Source: Vitrella brassicaformis (Eukaryota; Sar; Vitrellaceae). From it: 64,000 nt of DNA. The stretch covers positions 212,086 through 276,085 of the forward strand of contig CDMY01000243.1 in the NCBI GenBank assembly GCA_001179505.1, in the 5' to 3' direction. How positions within the stretch are numbered: the stretch's first letter is position 1; each line of letters begins with the position of its first letter. Positions 10,419 through 24,100 of the stretch are shown here, in pieces. The notes below the pieces were generated by a model. The model saw only the letters and a program-made list of their open reading frames with translations, did no database searches and was not told where the DNA came from. Made by a program: the position numbers and the translations under genes.

Positions 10419-13400
10419 TCACTCCCTCCCTTCAGAAAACTTGTACCGGAGCTGACACAGCACCAGCAGCCCACACCAGGGATTCTCCTGGAAGCGGTAG
10501 TTCCACAGAGGCACCCACCGCAACCTGATTGATTGACACATTGATTGCAACCAACAGTCATCCACACCACACCACACCACACAACACCACACCACACCCG
10601 CCACACAGGCGTGGCGTGAACCTGGCTGCCTGTGGCCTAGCGACTCACCCTGGTCTGATGCACGACACGGGCATGGCCCCGGCCGCCAGGAACTCGCTCC
10701 TTATGCGGTCGTGGTCCCGTACCTCAAAGGCCACCATGGTGATGGCCGGGAAGTGGACATCAAACGTGAAGACCTGCTCGGCCCACGTCGGGTTGAAGCC
10801 GTTGTCGTCCACGTGCGGGGTGCGGAAGACGCGGCAGTCCGCTGGTGGCCCATCCACCCACAGAGTGACGTAAGGCGAGACGGCCTCCCCCCTGTGCTGG
10901 AGGTAGGGCTTGGGCAGCTGGTGGGCCGACAGGATCTTGACCGTGAGGGTGACGGGCGGGGGGTCGTCTGTGCGGACGCGGGGAGGGGGCAGGGAGGGGT
11001 CGAACATATCGACAACGGGAGAAGGGTCGCGCAGCAACGCCGGCTTCAACACATAGCCACCCGCCGCACCCCCATTCTCAGCAAACCTGCCGGGTCGATA
11101 AAACAGAGAGAGAGAGAGAGTGTGTGTGTTTGTCTGGCCGTGTGCGTGTGTGTGTGTGTCCGATTGGTGGCGCATCTCACCTTCCCTCGTTGAGTATGGT
11201 GGGCAGTCCGCCCATTTGGTAGTTGAGGGCGACCATCTGGCAGCCGGCGAGCCAGCAGGGGGTGGGGTTGAAGTTGGACGATGTCCACCGGGTGACTGTC
11301 ATGACAACACATCACAGCAGCCATCAACACATCAACACACCAATACATCAGTCAACACATGGATGGCCACACACGCCAGAAACAAACAGAGGCCTCCAGG
11401 GCATGCTATGCTCTGCTCACTGGAGGGGTAGACTCGTGAAAGGTATTTGCGGTGGAAGGTGACGAGCTCGAGTGGCCTCTTCTTGATCCACTTGCTCATC
11501 TTGGTCTCGTTCACAGACACTATGTCGCAGTCTGACCGACCAGACCAGACCAACCATGGCACGCCACCGCACCACAGACAGACAGACAGACAGTTGGGCA
11601 GACGATCCAATCCTCCCGTAGTATGGTACCATTTCTGGGCAGGTGGAGCTTCCACTTGACCTTGCGACCCGTGATAAAGATGCAGTCGTAATACTGACGA
11701 GGCAACCGCACACACACACACACACACACGAACGATGGACGAACGCGCCTCATCCATCCATCCATCCACACGTACCATTTGCAGCTCGTCTTCGGGGGGC
11801 ATCACCTTGGACCGACTGCGCGTGAGCTTCTCGATAAAGGTGGGACTCCGCAGCGGCCCCCCGGTGCCGTTGGTCACCGCCGACCTGCTGGCGTTGTCAC
11901 CCGACGGCACGAGAGACACACTCGACTCGGGGGCATTGGCTGCAGTCAGTCGACAAATGAATGCAGCCCCCACAGAGGAATGCAATGCTTGTGGGCTTGT
12001 GTTGGGGTGTGTGTGAGGTGAGGGATTGGATTGGGAGGCTGGTTGGTTACTCTCAGGTTGTGAGGCGGTGTATGAGACGATGGGGGAGCTGAGGTCGTCG
12101 ACGTCCTCCTGCGAGCCCTTGGCGGAGAGGTTCTCGTTGGGCTGCAGCGCCGCCTCGCAGTCCGCCTCGAGAGCACGCTCCGTCTCCTCCATCTTGACAC
12201 ACATACGACCCGGTGTGGTGTGGTGTGGTGTGGTGTGGTGCAGACGGGCGTGTGTGCTCGTATAGTCACTGACTACCAGTATGTCTGCTTCGTTTCCTTC
12301 CTCCATCTCGGCCTGTCCCCTCTGTGGCGGCACCTTGCCCTTGACGATGAACCGATGGCGACACTCGTTGGGCGTTGGCAACTTGGCGTCGCTCATGCCG
12401 TCTGCACACGCCCAACCACACCACAATGGGGGTGTGTGTGTGTGTTGGGTGTGTGTGTTGGGTGTGGTGGTGCTGACCTGGTGGCAGGCGCAGCATCTGT
12501 TCTCCAATGAGTTCGTTGAGTATCTGGCCGACCCGCGCCTTCTGCATGGGGGAGCAGTGCATCTCAAGCGACAGAATCACCGGATACGGCGAACGCTGGA
12601 AGGCGAAGTCCTTGCAGGCCTGCACGACGTCGGAGAACTTGATGCGCGAGGTCATTGTGTGTCCGTGGTAGATGACGGGCTCCCCGCTGGGCCCGTCCCA
12701 GCAGTCGAGCTCCACACACCGACACCCGCGGCCCAGCACTTCGACGTACTGACTCACCGACGACTTGCCCACCACCTGGTCACCTGAACAATCCAATCCA
12801 CACACACACGGATGGATGGATGGATGGATTGTGAGGGTGTGTGTGTGTATGTGACCTTCGAGGTATGTGTTGTGTGAAGACGCTATCCAGTACTCATTGA
12901 GGGGGCGGTCCATCGACTGAGGGAGGGAAACAGGGAGGGAGGGCCAGACAGACGGTGTGTTAACGCGCCGGACGAAAGATGTCTAAGTCTATCTGTCTAC
13001 CTGGTAGACTTTCCTCTTGGCTGGGTGAAAGAGCGAGTTGTGGTAGCTCGACAGCAGCTTCGAGAACCCTATCGCATTCAAGCCGCCCTGCACAGACAGA
13101 CAGAACAAGCCAGCCGTCTCTCTCTCTCTCTCTCTAACAAGCCAGCCGTCTCTCTCTCTCTCTCTCTCTCCATCTCTGTGTCTGTGTGTCTACGTACGTC
13201 TTTGATGAAAGGTTCCTGCAGGCTCCTCATGCCCTTAAGCTCAGTGTCAATGTCTTCTTCAGCCGTCTGCTGCACGTCCACAAGGAAGCGACGATACCCT
13301 GCACCAGACAGACAGACAAAGCCGAAGTGGATCGACGTGTAGACAGACGCCCCTGCCTGTGTTGCTGTGTGGCCATCCCATCACCACAAACACATACACT

Positions 13401-13987
13401 GCACCACAGCACACCACAGCACACCAGCGCACCTTCCTCGGTGACGACCCCTTTAGCGGGGTCCTTGTAGGAGTGGAAGTACTCGTCCAGGTCGCTCAGG
13501 ATCAGCAGCGAGTTCAGCATCTGAAACGACATCAGGAACCACACACAACTTGAATGGCACTCGTGAATTTGTCTGCTGCGGCTGTCTGTCTGTCTGTCTT
13601 TACCTCGACGAACTGCTCGTAGTGAAGCGACTGCGTGCCGTCCGTGTCAAACTGACAAACGGACCACACACACACGAAGGAAAGGAATTGGCAGGTCGGC
13701 AGGAAGGGTAAGGGTCGTCTCACGTGCTGGAGGAGCCGGTAAGCATGTCTCCTGTCGGCCGATATGTTGAGCCGCTGCATCAACTTGAGCAAATCCTCAA
13801 ACCCAACACTCCCTGTATGTGTCCACACGCACACACACACACACACAGAGAATTGTGCCTTAGTGCCGTCCGTCCGGCCACCCACATGCATTAGATCTGT
13901 ACCAGCTCCATCTCTGTCGCATAGGTTCCACTGCTTGCCGATGAAGTCGTTGTAGCTCTCGTGCTGCAGACGGCGGTTGGCCACCAC

Positions 13988-14027
<40 letters not shown>

Positions 14028-14409
14028 AGACTTAGACAGCCACTGGATCCAGGCAGACCCATCGGCACACACACGCACTCAACCTGACCCTCTGCAGCAC
14101 ATGTGCCAGCGCCGAAGCCCACTGGAGAAACTCCTGATACGATTTATGCCCCCCGCCAGACAGACAGACAGACAGACAGACCAACCGCAGGCAGATGTGT
14201 GTGGGTCCTGGTATGGTGGTTGAAGCTGGTGGCTTGCCCGGTCACCCACCTCTTCGGAGGCGAAGGTGAGTCTCAGTTTCCTCTTGACGCACACGAGCTC
14301 CAGCGACAGCTCGGGGTCGGGCTTGGTCTTGAGGAAGTCAGAGTCCATCCCAGGCACCAAACGAACAACGTCCTCAAGTGCAACTGGTCAGTGTTAAACA
14401 CACACACAT

Positions 14410-14442
<33 letters not shown>

Positions 14443-15039
14443 TGTGCCAAGCACCGAGTGACCAAGGTAGTGTGTTGTCTTTGCTTTGCCCACCTTGTGA
14501 GCGGGCAGGGTCCTTCTTGGGCGACTGCCACTTGAGCGTGCGGGCCTTGGCGTCCAGCCAGAACGAACGAACGTGCTGAGACACACACACACACACAAAC
14601 ACAAACACACACACACACAGACGCATGTCAACACACACAGAGGTGGAGTGGCAGCTCCATAGCTCCCTCCCCTCCCCTCTCCTCCCTCTCCCCTTTTCAT
14701 CTCATCTCACCTTCCGCCGCCCATCGCGGCAGTACTTGATCACGTCACTCCCCTGGCTGGCCTGCAGGGCATGGCATGGAACCGATCGATTCATCACAAC
14801 ACAGAGACCAAACGGGTGCTGCCCGTCCCGTCCCGAGGCCCTCGTCTGCTTACAAAGTCGAGTGCAATCTTGGCGTCGATAGGCGAGATGATTGCGGTGA
14901 GGCGGGGCGAGAGAAGGTGCACGACGACGGCTGCCCCATGGCTGCTCGATGACCCGTGCGGATCCTCCCCCTTGGTCGCGGGGTGCGAGTGGCCAGTCAC
15001 CAAGGTGCTGCTGCCGCGCGAGCTGCTCTTGCGGATCAT
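10419..15039 (-). CDS. PLC: Phosphoinositide-specific phospholipase C, delta type
   Basis: Cleaves PIP2 to IP3 and diacylglycerol at the plasma membrane. Reading down the minus strand from [14 protein letters not shown] at 15039: a PH-like region ([17 protein letters not shown], then [20 protein letters not shown]); EF-hands including a full loop [12 protein letters not shown] near 13630-13650; the X box with [30 protein letters not shown] and [13 protein letters not shown]; a low-complexity X-Y linker; the Y box with [36 protein letters not shown] and [20 protein letters not shown]; and a C2 domain ending [20 protein letters not shown]. Both catalytic histidines (SHNTYLEG and YHGHT) are present, so it should be active. 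There are many short introns. GTG-ATG begins the open frame; the ATG at 15039 is the start. The domain order is that of PLC-delta and the apicomplexan PI-PLCs. Confidence 0.93.
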
Positions 15040-15301
15040 CACTCACTCACTCCACCATGATGAGATCTACCATCCTGGAAGGGCTCGAGTGGAGTGAGTG
15101 CTGTTCAATCGGTGTTGCTCTCACGTGTGGCTTCTGGCTCTTGAGTGGTGCCGTCGGGAGCCGCCCAGGCTAATCGATGAAAATCGGTTGCGAGCTAAAG
15201 CACGCGGCTTGGGTGTGAGACGAGAAGGAAGCAGTTCCCCTGACGTCTCTCCCTAGATCTGTGCTGTCCTCCCTCCGCCAGTCACCAAACCGCCGCTCAA
15301 C
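15040..15301. promoter_or_regulatory. Head-to-head promoter of PLC and cold-shock gene
   Basis: The 262 bp between two divergent start codons must carry both promoters. No TATA box is obvious. The PLC side contains an upstream ATG in another frame that stops after eight codons. Confidence 0.4.
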
Positions 15302-16297
15302 ATGTCCTCCAAAGGGTAAGCACAGACCCACTCCCAACTCGGAGGGAGGGGAGGGTGGTAGTTCCTGCCCACCCCCTGCCTGTGTGCGTGTGTGCAGCAC
15401 GTGTAAGTGGTTCAACTCGTCGAAAGGCTTCGGCTTCATCCAGTGCGCCGACGGATCTGAAGACGTCTTCGTCCACCAGTCCGTTAGTAAGCCGAGCGAA
15501 CCGACACAACACAACCAACGGACACACACACACGCGAGAGGGAGGGAGAGGGAGGGGGGAGGTGGCCGTTCAGACAGTTTGTAGTGTGTTGGTGCGTGTG
15601 TGTGATCCCTCCCTCCCCATCCCATCCGATCAGTTCACGCCCGCGGGTTCCGCAACTTGGCAGAGGGCGAGGAGGTGGAGTTCGACATCGAGACCGACGA
15701 CAGCGGCAGACGCAGAGCCGTCAATGTCACCGGTAACTAAGTCAGTGGGTTGGGTCGACGCACAAGTCCATGTCTCACCGGCATCTGACGTGTGCATCTG
15801 ATGTATGTCATCAGGTCCGGGTGGTGACTATGTGAAGGGTGACCGCACTCGCCCCAACGAGGGAGGCGGAGGCGGCTGGCGCGGCGGGGGCGGATATGGC
15901 GGCGGACGGGGTGAGTCAGTGCCCTGGGCCATCACACAAGACAACAGACACAGATCCTGATTGATGTCGTGTGCTGTGCACCAACCACGGTGTGTGTGCG
16001 TGTCAGGTGGCTATGGCGGTGGTGGCGGCTACCGCGACCGCGATGACTACGGGGGCGGCGGCTATGGTGGCGGCGGATACGGCGGTGGCGGCTACGGAGG
16101 CCGACGTGACGACAGTGAGTGCTCACGCGACAGACAGACAGACAGACACCACTCGCCCATTCACTCATACGCACCACAACACACGACACCACACCACACT
16201 GCTTGGTGTCCTCCCTCCTCTGTTGTGTTGATGTCTGTCAGGCTATGGCGGCGGCGGGTACGGTGGCGGCGGCGGCTATGGGGGGGGCCGATACTAG
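15302..16297 (+). CDS. Cold-shock-domain glycine-rich RNA-binding protein
   Basis: Exon 1 encodes only MSSKG. Exon 2 gives [20 protein letters not shown] and EDVFVHQS, which contain the RNP1 (KGFGFI) and RNP2 (VFVHQS) nucleic-acid-binding motifs of the cold-shock fold. Exon 3 completes the barrel ([27 protein letters not shown]). The C-terminal half, on three or four small exons, is Gly-rich with [11 protein letters not shown] repeats and interspersed Arg/Asp ([12 protein letters not shown]), ending YGGGRY. The layout matches plant and protist CSD-glycine-rich proteins that act as RNA chaperones in the nucleus and cytoplasm. There is no CCHC zinc knuckle. The intron phases agree through the last Gly-rich exons. 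Confidence 0.92.
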
Positions 16298-16344
16298 GCG
16301 GCCTCCGCAGTCAGTCACATCACATCATGCATGATGTGCTGTGA

Positions 16345-16378
<34 letters not shown>

Positions 16379-18898
16379 ACATGTGCATGGCTGGAGGAGT
16401 GGCTGACTGATGAACGATGCGATACGGGATGGATGGGATGAGGGGGGGATCGTCATGGGAGTCATGGGAAGGTCATTTCCTTCTTTTGGCCGGCCAGAAG
16501 GCTGTGCTGTGCTGTTCTGCGCTTCCCTCCCTCAGTGCACTAATGTCGTGGCTCTTGGTGTGGCTCGCGCATCCACTCGCGAGGCAGGGGGTGGAGCACA
16601 TGCTTGTGCCTGCGCCCCCTGCCGACCGGCTGGGTCGTCGAGTCGCACCAGACAGCCGCGATACGTGCCGTGGAAGCCGACTTTGCGCGTGTGTGGGAAA
16701 GAGAGCGGGGAAAGGGGTCACGGGAGTCAGCCAGCAGGGAGGATATCGGCAGGGCAAGGCCGTCTGAAGGAAGTTTGTCATTTCTCGCCCTGCCTGCCTG
16801 CCTGTCTGCCTGTGGTGTGTGTGAGGGGAGAGGAGAGAGGGTAGGGTAGGGATCAGGGGGAGAGAGTGCTGTTGGGCATGGCATGGAGAAAACCGAAAAT
16901 GACAGTGATGGATTCGACTCGTACGTCTGTGAGTGAGAGTGAGCGTGTCGGCGTGCCGCCTTGTGTGTAGGCATGCCTGCTGTGCTGCTGCTGCTGTGGT
17001 GCGTGCCGTATTGTGTGTGCTGTATTGTGCTGTGCTGTGCTGTGTCGGACCGATCATCCCCTCTCTCACGCCAGCTGGCGGGGCGCCTGAAGGATCCCCA
17101 TAGCCCCGCATAGCCCGGTGCTGTGTGTTGTGTGTGTATATGTTTGTTGTGTTGTGTTGTGTTGTGTTGGTTGACTGACTGACTGACTCACTCACGCCCA
17201 CCCATAATTTGCCACATACATACGCTTACCATTCACTGGGCTGATGGACCGATGGATGGACGTCTCACCCTCTCTCGTCTCGGCTTCTCAACTCTGGTTC
17301 TCTCGTCCAGCTGCTGCCTCGCCGCTGGCTGGCTTGCCTGCCTGCTGCCCGCGACCGACTCGCGTGGCAGGTCACCTTTTTCCTAGCAGGTGCCTAGCTA
17401 GCCGGTGGCTGCTGACTGACTGGCGAGAGAGCGGTGTGTGTGCGGGTGCGGGGCGTGGCGTGGCGTTCATGCGCACACGCACACACGTGCCTCAATCAAT
17501 GATCGACGGTGTGGAAGGAATAGCAGCAGCAAGCAGGGAAGAAAGACCGACCGACCGGCCGACCTGCCGATAGTTGATCAGATCAATCCATTGATACGTG
17601 TGTTGCGTGTGTGCATGTGCCTCGAGCTTCTGCTCTCATCTTTGTGTGTGTGTGCATCGCTTTTCTCTCGCCCAGCCTCGCCTCGTGTCGCCTCCTGCTT
17701 GGAGCGCAGCGCTTCGTTCGTGCCTCAGTTTTCTCCCTCCCTGCCAACTTCCCAATGCATGTGCTGCTTGCCAGACAGACCGACCGACCGACCAGTGTCA
17801 ATCAACAGCGAGACAAAAGACAGACAGCCAGACAGAGACCGACCGACAGACCAGACCGATCAGTGACTGTGGATTATTCTTTCCTACCCTCCCTTGCTTG
17901 CCGCCGCCTGCTTCAATCGAGGCAGGCGGGCAGCCAGAGACAGATCAGATCGATGTATCCACTAACTGAACTGATGTAGCGGGCAGGCCAGACAGACTGA
18001 CAGACACTGACTGACATTTGGTGGTAGATCTCTCTCGAGAGCAACACAGACAGACAAACAGACAGACCGACCGACTCACGTGTGTGCCAAGCGAGCCGCG
18101 TAGCATATGCATGTGTGGATGACGACAGACAGACAGACAGACAGAAGGACAGATATATCCGAGCCGACGAGTGACACAGGGGTGGTGGTTAGTGCGGGCG
18201 GTGGGTGGGTGTGTTGTGTATCTGTTTTAAATGACATATACATGGTGGGTGGAGTGGCGCCCTTGTGTGTTCTTTCTCACCACGTTGATCGTTCGTTGCC
18301 CGTTGCCGGATGGATGGATGTGTCGCGTGTCGCTCATGGTACGGTGCGGTGTGTGCAGATGATGTTATACAACACCACTACACGGGTGTGAGTGTATCTT
18401 GTCTGTCGTCTCTCTCGTGGTGTGGTGTGTTGTGTTGTGTTGTCCTACGGGCTCACTCACTACTACCAGACAGACAGACAGAGAGACACAAGACAGCCAC
18501 ACACACACACACTCACACACACTTGTATCGATCGCTGATGGTGTCTGTATATGTCTTCTACCCACCACCCCACCCCGCCCCAACCCCCTTGGATGGATGG
18601 ATGGATGGACGTGGAATGAGTGAATGAGTGGAATGGTCGATGACTCCCCCTGCCTGCCGACTTGCATACACGATGGATGGGTGTACATGATTTCTTGAAA
18701 TGAATTCATCCTGTCGAACGACAACAACACCGCTCCCTCCCCGCCGTCCACACACACACACATATGGAGGGAGGGATCCGCACGCCGCCACAGACACACA
18801 ACACAGCACAACACAAGCACGCCAAATGCTCAAAACCCAACGACTGACTACATGCACAATCGCATGGCAGGCACATGATCACCAATTGATCACACACA
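16298..18898. other. 2.6 kb low-complexity intergenic region
   Basis: Between two convergent genes. It contains (GA)n at about 16355-16378, GTGTT repeats near 17145-17165, (GACT)n near 17172-17190, (GACC)n near 17777-17790, (ACAG)n near 18125-18145, (CA)n near 18500 and (GGAT)n near 18590-18608. One minus-strand open frame of 242 codons (16473-17201) is mainly Thr/His/Ser-rich translated repeat and is not supported. No tRNA, rRNA or transposon end was recognised. Confidence 0.5.
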
Positions 18899-20051
18899 TC
18901 ATAAAGACGACAGCTGATTCTCTGGAGGCGGTCTCTCTTTCGACAGCTCAGAGATGGCCTTGAACACGGGATTGTCCTGCACACACACACCACCGTCACC
19001 GCCACCACCACACGTCCAAGTCCGAGCAGGAGAAATGTGTGTGTCCCGACCGACCTTGGTCTTCATGAGTTCGAAAAGGACCGACTCCGACGTGGTGACG
19101 ACCGCCCCGGCACCCTGCATCCTCTGCAGCGCCGCGGAACGGTCCAGTGCTCGCTGACTCGACACACCGTCTGCAAGCACGTGAACTGACCAACACACAC
19201 ACACACACACACACACAGACATACACACAGACATACACACAGACCAACTGTTGACCCGACCGAAACAGGGCGTGTGTTGCCCATCCGTGGCCGCGTACCT
19301 GAGTAGCCCGCAGCAATGAGGTCGAGAGCGGTCTGCTGCACACAGACATGCGCCTCTATCCCGAACAGCACGACGGAGCGGCGGTCCCGCATCTCCTTGG
19401 TGGTCATCCAATTCCTACACACAGCGCACCCACACACACACACACACACACTCAGACACACGCAGAAGGGTCTGGACAGGGGATGGTGCTGGCCGGCCTT
19501 GCATTGCACGCCTTACCAGACTTCGGGAATACACATGGAGAACTGTGTCTGCAGCAAGTGCCAAGCAATGGGTGGATGGATGGATGGATGGATGGCGCCC
19601 TTATCGATCTGTTGCGCATGACATGTCATGTGAAGCTGCAGCGAACCTTCTCAAATTTCTGTGCGCCAGAGATATCAATCTCGGACACCGTGTGCAGCAG
19701 CGCCTTGGGGTACTGCTCGGTCACGAGCAATGGAATACCTGAGATGGGAGCCACCCGAACGTCACGTCAATCAAACACACAACAGCAGCAGATGATACCA
19801 TGAGTGTCTGTCGGTGTGTTTGGCTGACCGAGGGTCTTTGCCGCAGCGGCCATTTGCTTGCTGGTGTGGATGACGTGCGCCATGTTATAACATAGCGTCC
19901 TGAACCGCTCCTGCACCTCGCACCGCATCGCCTCATCTATCTATCTGCAGCTGTGTGTCAGGTGTGCAGGTGTCAGGGGTGTGATTGTCTGTACCTGCAC
20001 ATCGCAGCAGAAGAAGACCGTCCCGGAAGGCTTCAGCCGCACCAGACTCAT
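18899..20051 (-). CDS. Isochorismatase-like cysteine hydrolase (ISOC type)
   Basis: Seven exons encode about 210 residues from ATG 20051. Pieces in order: MSLVRLKPSGTVFFCCDVQ; ERFRTLCYNMAHVIHTSKQM and AAAAKTLG; PLLVTEQYPKALLHTVSEID; TQFSMCIPEVW; RRSVVLFGIEAHVCVQQTAL and DLIAAGY; DGVSSQRALDRSAALQRM and AVVTTSESVLFELMKT; DNPVFKAISELSKE. The family's catalytic triad is visible: Asp in CCDVQ, Lys just before TQFSM, and Cys in GIEAHVCVQQ. The order matches the ISOC1/ISOC2 hydrolases of animals, whose substrate is not firmly known, so no specific reaction is claimed. The exon-3 donor reads GTTCGC, which is weak, but phase and homology support the join. The long (CA)n tracts within the introns fit minus-strand transcription. 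Confidence 0.9.
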
Positions 20052-21171
20052 AGATCCGCTTCAGCTTGTCTGAGAGGATTTACCGCGAGGAGACGTCTGC
20101 TGGGGAGCATTAGAAGGAAGCATTAGCAAGCAGCGCACGCATGCGTCCAGCCATGCATCCGTCGTGCGCGTCATGCGTGGGCGAACCAATCACACGCATA
20201 CACGCGCGCGCAGGCATGCACTCATGCACCACTCGCCGCATCGACGTACACGGGAAAACCACAGGCTCCCACCGCGCACCGCACCGCACCGTCCACCCAT
20301 CCGTCCGTCCGCACATATCCCAGCTGGCAATGGATGAATTAATTGGCGTACGTGGTGCATACATGCGGTCGGTGCACATGTGGTGCGCTATATATAGACA
20401 GGGAACACACACACACACACACACACAATACATTGTCAAATTGCATTCGCAGCAGCTGAGTGAGTGAGTGAGTGATCGAGTCAGTCAGTCAGTGGGTTGG
20501 GTGAGTGCACTCCCCTGGCTTCGCTTCAACTCTGTCTGTACAACGGTTGTCACTCCAACGTACGGCATGAAGGGCAGCCAGCCAGCCAGTAAGAAAGAGC
20601 CAGAATCCATACGCACACACCGTCAGAGGTGGGCGCGGCGCCCGCCCGAACACTCACTGACTGAATTGACCGAATTGATTGATTGACAGACATTGACAGG
20701 CAGGCACGCAGATGAAAGAAAGAGCGACAGACCCCGCCGGCGCCGCGCCCCCGACACCGACCGCACCCAAAAGGTCAAAAAGCACTGTCAATGGATGATT
20801 ACTTCAGCCCTTGAGTCAGTCAGCTTTGGCAGCTCCCACGCACCGAACCGCACCGCACCGCACGCACCCAAGCAAGCACGGCACGCACATCGACTCCACC
20901 GAAGAAAGCAACCCCACCCCTGTGTGCTGTGCGGCCCTCTGCCGCGTCTCCTCCTTGCCTCCCTCCTCCCATCCCTCGTGCCGTCATTCACACCGACCTG
21001 ACCTCGTTTGCAGCAGACAGACAAAAAGAGCCAGCCATGGAATGAATCGATTCGTCCCTTGATCCATCCATCCATCATTCCATTCAACAAAACACTTATG
21101 TACTTATCGACACACCAGGGCCTAGACCATCCATCCATCCATCGGTCGCTCCTTCACAACACTCGCTCTCT
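20052..21171. other. Intergenic region, 1.1 kb
   Basis: This runs from the start of the isochorismatase-like gene to the 3' end of the transporter-pyruvyltransferase gene. CACCG(CA)-type repeats (CCGCACCGCACCG) occur twice, near 20275-20290 and 20840-20862, and TATATATA lies near 20390. It should carry the isochorismatase-gene promoter and the neighbouring 3' UTR. No coding sequence is supported. Confidence 0.45.
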
Positions 21172-24100
21172 CTACGCCTGCACCTTCTCCTTCCCGCCGC
21201 CCTCTCCCTCTCCCTCTCCCTCCCCGCTTCTTTCGTCCGTCTCGACCGAATCCTTTTTCTCAGCACTCTTGCCACTGTCACTGTCGGCTTGTTTCAGCTG
21301 CTGAGTGGTGCCCTTGAGGATGGCTAACGCCTTGTCCATGGCCTCCTCGGGTGTTGTGGCGATGTGGACGAGGCCGCCCTCCACGAGCCCGTCAGTCCAC
21401 GCCGACCGGTACTGCCGGATCTTGCCGTAGTTGTTGTCCAGGATCACGTGAGGCTTCCGCATCAACGTGCACAGAATGTGCGCGTGGAGGCGATCGGCCA
21501 CGACCACCTGACACACACACACACACACACACACAGCCAGCCGGCCAGGGTGCAGGGCAGGGTGCATCTGCGGCTCGGTGTTGTCGGGTCGGTTGGCCGC
21601 TCATGACTGGCTCACATTGCCTCTGGCGAGGAACTGCAGGCCCCTGTTGAGTCGCGATTTGGTGACGACGGTCTGGAAGAACTCGTACCCCTCGCCGTTG
21701 CGGACTGGGTACTTTTCGCGCCACTTGATGTTGGTGCTGTTGTAGCTCACCCAGTCGTCCTGCTTCACTTTCACGCCCTTGGGCGCTGGCGGCAGCTTGT
21801 AGTCCCTTTTCTCGCGATCAGTCCGCTTCACCCACAAGATGTCATACGTCGGAGAAATCGGGGGCGGCTGAAACAGACAGACCCACACACACAACCACAG
21901 AGAGACAGAGATCCACAACTGCTCGTGTGTGGGCCAAATGGCCTCCCCTGGTTACTCACCGTGACGCCCATCATGAAAGCGGAGTCCGGGAGCATGTAGG
22001 CCATCTTGTACTCAAAGGGGCACTGCATCAGCCACTCGTAGCTGGGGATGTCCCGGGCGATGAAGGATATGTTGGGGTGCCGCATCTTCTCGGCGTGAGC
22101 CACCATCGTGTCGTCGTGCTCGAACTTGATGGTCTGTGGGAAGACGACGATGGGGTACTCGGGGTGGTCCCGGAACCTGGCCACGAGACGCTCGCGGTCG
22201 TCCACGTACTTTTGCCAGATGTCGCCGAAGTTGCCGCCGCCCGTGTAGAAGATGATGAGTGGGTCGTCTGACGACTGGGCCACCCGCAGCGCCTCGTCGT
22301 AGTCGCAATCCTCCGCCAGCTTGGGCGCGCAGAAATGCACCACTTCCAAGCCCAGCTTCTGCACAAGCAAGTGTGGATGCCATGCATGGGCACACAGAAC
22401 CGTACACACGCACACGAGCAGATGGATGGGGTGGATGTGGGAGTGTTGTTGTGTGGGTATGGGCTGTGCTGGGCTGTGCTGGGTCGGTTGGCTTGCCTTG
22501 AGGACGAGGTATTGCCCGTAGTTGATGGCGGCGTCGCCCTTGTTCTCGTGGTCGGCCAGCCCAAACATCATGGCCCGCTTGTACCCCTTGACCAGCTGAT
22601 TGACAGACAGAAGACACACACATGGCATGGTCCATACACAGAGCGCTTCTGTCGGGTCGGTTGCTCTCTTTCTCTCTTTCTGTCGTTGAGTGATGTCCAG
22701 TGCTCACCGCCGAGTAGGCGTCGATCATGGCCTCCTGCTGCGCCCCGATGACCCCCTCCCACGTCCTCTCCTCGAGGATCTTCTGCGACACCGCCATGGT
22801 GCGACTCCTCTCCGCCTCGTCTACCCTCGGCGCCACCGCAGCTGCACCCTGCTGCTCGCCCCCGACCTCCTGCGCCTGCTCGCCCTGCTCTGGTGGCTGC
22901 TGGTCCTCTGCTGGTGGGGGTGGCGGTTGTTGATCCCCATCGCCATCGCCACTGCTGCCCTGAGGCAGCGCCATGGAGGCGGCAGCAACGTTCTGTGACA
23001 CGACCTTCTCTTTGTCCGCCTCCTCCCCGTCTGCTGCTGCTGGTGGGGCTGGTGGTGGTTGTGGTTGTGGCTGTGCGTCAGCTCCTGCGCCGCCAGTATT
23101 TGCGGGCTGCTGCGGCGCTTTGGCCTTGCCCTTGAGATTGGCGGTGGCGACGGTTGACGCGCCGAGGAGGGAGTTGAGGTTCTCGGGGGAGGCGATGTTC
23201 TTGATGGCCTCCATGATGGGCGCGTCCGAGCTGCAACGGGTGGCAATCGCTGTCGACACACACAGACCAGACAGACAACAGGTGTGTCGGTAGGTGGCTG
23301 GCTGATGTGACGGACGGACGGATGTGTGTGCGTACCTGTGTGCCAAAAGACGAGGCAGACGACGAGCGCGCCGAGAAGAGACCACCAGTTGGGATACCTG
23401 CCGCCGCCCTGCGAGGCATGGCCCTTCAGCACCTCCTTCTCAGGCGCCTTCTTCTGAGCAAACCAACACACCAACGACAATCAAGCAGAGACCATCCATC
23501 CATCCATCCATCTCGCCCCCTCGCTGACCGGTTTGGCGGATTTGCTGAGGTGCAGGCCGATGATGGCCATGAAGGAGCCCAGGATCTGCACGCCCGTCGG
23601 CAGCCCGCACCGCAGCACCTCGGCGGTAATGATGATGACCGCCCGCTTGACGGCGTTGAAGTAGGCGTGCACTATGGGGCTCGACACCATGGCCAGGAAC
23701 CCCAGCGAGGCCATGTTGTAGGTCGAGTGGAACAAGCCGGACAGCAGGGCGGGGGGGATCGACACACTCGTCGGCGCGGCCCCCACCATGAAGAGGCAGA
23801 GGGAGATGAGGCACGCCACACAGCACCCCAGCACCGACAGGACGAAGAAAGGGATGGTCGCACCCTCCCCCTTCTTGGACACCAGCACGTTTCTTAGAGA
23901 GATGGAGAGAGCCCCCAGGAGAGCGAAGAACACCGCAATCAGCGACCCCGACCCGCCGGAGCCCCCCTGCACCGTGTCGTGCACCACAAGGATGATCCCA
24001 AAGCTCGAGAGCGACAAGGCGGCGATCTGTGCAGTGGGCGCCGCTGTCCCCGCGATTAGCCATGCGAGGATGGTGGTAATGATGAGCTCGGAGCACTTGA

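Noticed and set aside
11332-12567. 411-codon minus-strand open frame as a separate gene
   Set aside because: It is read-through of several PLC exons and introns; the conserved X and Y box pieces occur in other frames at the proper splice sites.
16473-17201. 242-codon minus-strand frame in the intergenic region
   Set aside because: Low-complexity Thr/His/Ser composition from repeats, no splice support, no recognisable motif.
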